Below, one piece after another: positions 62,252-64,000 of a stretch of DNA of 64,000 bases. Origin of the DNA: Noviluteimonas gilva (lineage in GTDB: Bacteria; Pseudomonadota; Gammaproteobacteria; Xanthomonadales; Xanthomonadaceae); the NCBI RefSeq assembly GCF_009740395.1, contig NZ_WOXT01000002.1:124001-188000 (forward strand). Direction: 5' to 3'. Each line of letters begins with the position of its first letter. Positions within the stretch are counted from its first letter, which is position 1. Below the pieces are notes generated by a model that was given only the letters and a program-made list of their open reading frames with translations, had not been told where the DNA came from and ran no database searches. Both the position numbers and the translations under genes were made by a program.

Positions 62252-63111
62252 GGTTTCAGATCTGGATCCCGCTGGCCGTCGCCGCGCTGCTGGCGTTGCT
62301 TGGTTCGGTGTTCACCGTGCGCGAAGGCGAGGGCGCGATCGTGCTGAACCTCGGCCGCGTCGTGCGCACCGATATCGGCCCTGGCCTGCATTTCAAGTGG
62401 CCGCTGGTCGAATCCAAGCTCGTCTTCGACCGCCGCCTCACCGTGTACGACTCCGACCCGGAGCGTTACCTCACCGCCGAGAAGAAGGACATCAGCGTCG
62501 ACTTCTTCGCGATCGGCCGCATCGAGGATTTGCGCACGTTCTACCGCTCGACCAACGGCGACGAGCAAACCGCCGTGCTGCGTCTTGCGCCGATCATCCG
62601 CGACTCGCTGCGCAACGAAATCAACGCGCGCACGCTGTCGCAGGTGGTTTCCGGCGACCGCGCGCAGATCGTCGGGCACCAGCTCGCCGCCATCAACCGC
62701 GGTGCCGCCTCGCTTGGCGTGCGCATCGTCGACCTGCGCATCAAGCAGATCGACCTGCCCACCGACAGCGAAGTCATCGGCAACGTCTACAGCCGCATGC
62801 GCGCCCAGCGACAGCAGGTCGCCAGCCGCCTGCGCGCCGAGGGCGAGGAGCAGGCGCGCCAGATCCGCGCCAATGCCGATCGCGACCAGGTGGTGATCGT
62901 GGCCGACGCCGAGCGCGACGCGCAGAAGCTCCGCGGTGAAGGCGACGCCGAGGCCGCCCGCCTCTACGCCGTGGCCGCCAACCGCGATCCGGGCTTCTTC
63001 GCCTTCCAGCGCAGCCTGGAGGCCTATCGCGCCACCTTCCGGGATGGCTCGACGGTGATCGCGCTCGACAAGGACGACCCGTTCCTGCAGTACATGAAAG
63101 ACGACCGCTGA
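62248..63111 (+). CDS. hflC: FtsH protease activity modulator HflC
   Basis: 287 residues. N-terminal membrane helix (5-25), SPFH domain from VREGEGAIVLNLGRVVRTDIGPGLHFKWPLV, LTAEKKDISVDFFAIGRIEDL, coiled coil with VASRLRAEGEEQARQIRA and the C-terminal FFAFQRSLEAYRATF typical of HflC. Partner of HflK. No DUF2065 gene lies between it and purA. Confidence 0.95.
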   Translation: MRFQIWIPLAVAALLALLGSVFTVREGEGAIVLNLGRVVRTDIGPGLHFKWPLVESKLVFDRRLTVYDSDPERYLTAEKKDISVDFFAIGRIEDLRTFYRSTNGDEQTAVLRLAPIIRDSLRNEINARTLSQVVSGDRAQIVGHQLAAINRGAASLGVRIVDLRIKQIDLPTDSEVIGNVYSRMRAQRQQVASRLRAEGEEQARQIRANADRDQVVIVADAERDAQKLRGEGDAEAARLYAVAANRDPGFFAFQRSLEAYRATFRDGSTVIALDKDDPFLQYMKDDR

Positions 63112-63165
63112 GTCGTCTTCACAAATCCGGGGTTCCGGCGAGCCGCCGAATCCCGGATAATCCAC

Positions 63166-63202
63166 AAAAGCCGGACGGGCCCCCAAAGCCCTCCGGCTTT
63201 TT
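63166..63202 (+). terminator. Rho-independent terminator between hflC and purA
   Basis: AAAAGCCGGA (63166-63175) pairs with TCCGGCTTTT (63192-63201) across a 16-base loop, and the T run continues to 63202. It separates the hfq-hflKC operon from purA. Confidence 0.8.
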
Positions 63203-63212
63203 CCGTGTCTAG

Positions 63213-64000
<788 letters not shown>

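Overview
The window is GC-rich gammaproteobacterial chromosome, most likely from a Lysobacter-like member of the Xanthomonadaceae. This rests on the pyrG-kdsA-eno-ftsB-ispD-ispF-truD-surE-pcm-nlpD order, the miaA-hfq-hflX-hflK-hflC-purA order, a sulfotransferase next to a TonB-dependent receptor, an S9 peptidase, DUF885 and DUF2785 proteins and a subclass B3 metallo-beta-lactamase fold protein. I saw no tRNA, rRNA, transposase, prophage or CRISPR array.

Layout. 1-7.7 kb: envelope and hydrolase genes (serine hydrolase, DUF748, DUF885, DUF2785). 7.7-12.4 kb: the most unusual part, a co-directional six-gene cassette. It has a small secreted protein resembling the B subunits of AB5 toxins, then a protein clearly related to pertussis toxin S1 (ADP-ribosyltransferase), then four tandem secreted paralogues of that protein. 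Only the first paralogue keeps the full set of active-site residues. All five end in the same DIIND tail. 12.4-17.7 kb: a cyclophilin whose ribosome binding site sits in a hairpin, a YbbA/YbbP-type ABC exporter and a TesA-type esterase. 17.7-23.8 kb: PadR/HAAS pair, HemJ-like protein, methyltransferase, alkaline phosphatase, DAACS symporter and GNAT.

23.8-24.5 kb: the only long stretch without a large gene. It holds two inverted copies of a roughly 175-bp element, each with two hairpins whose stems show compensatory base changes, around a small ORF. 24.5-35.8 kb: B3 metallo-hydrolase, two NlpC/P60 peptidases, SlyD-like isomerase, DUF418, a DadA-like oxidoreductase, HutG, S9 peptidase and parE. 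35.9-45.8 kb: a tightly overlapping housekeeping operon for CTP, Kdo, enolase, division (FtsB), isoprenoids and tRNA pseudouridine, interrupted by an antisense Smr gene and continuing with surE-pcm-yqaA-nlpD. 45.8-51.8 kb: Mth938-like protein, yhbY, rlmE, ftsH, a TolB/TPR protein and folP. 52-58.2 kb: TPR-sulfotransferase, TonB-dependent receptor and PutP. 58.2-64 kb: miaA, hfq, hflX, hflK, hflC and the start of purA. FtsH and its modulators HflK/HflC are both in the window but in separate clusters.

A second repeat family, a double hairpin built on C5-6/G5-6 stems plus a GCGC stem, occurs three times in intergenic DNA (about 17.7, 42.3 and 59.15 kb).
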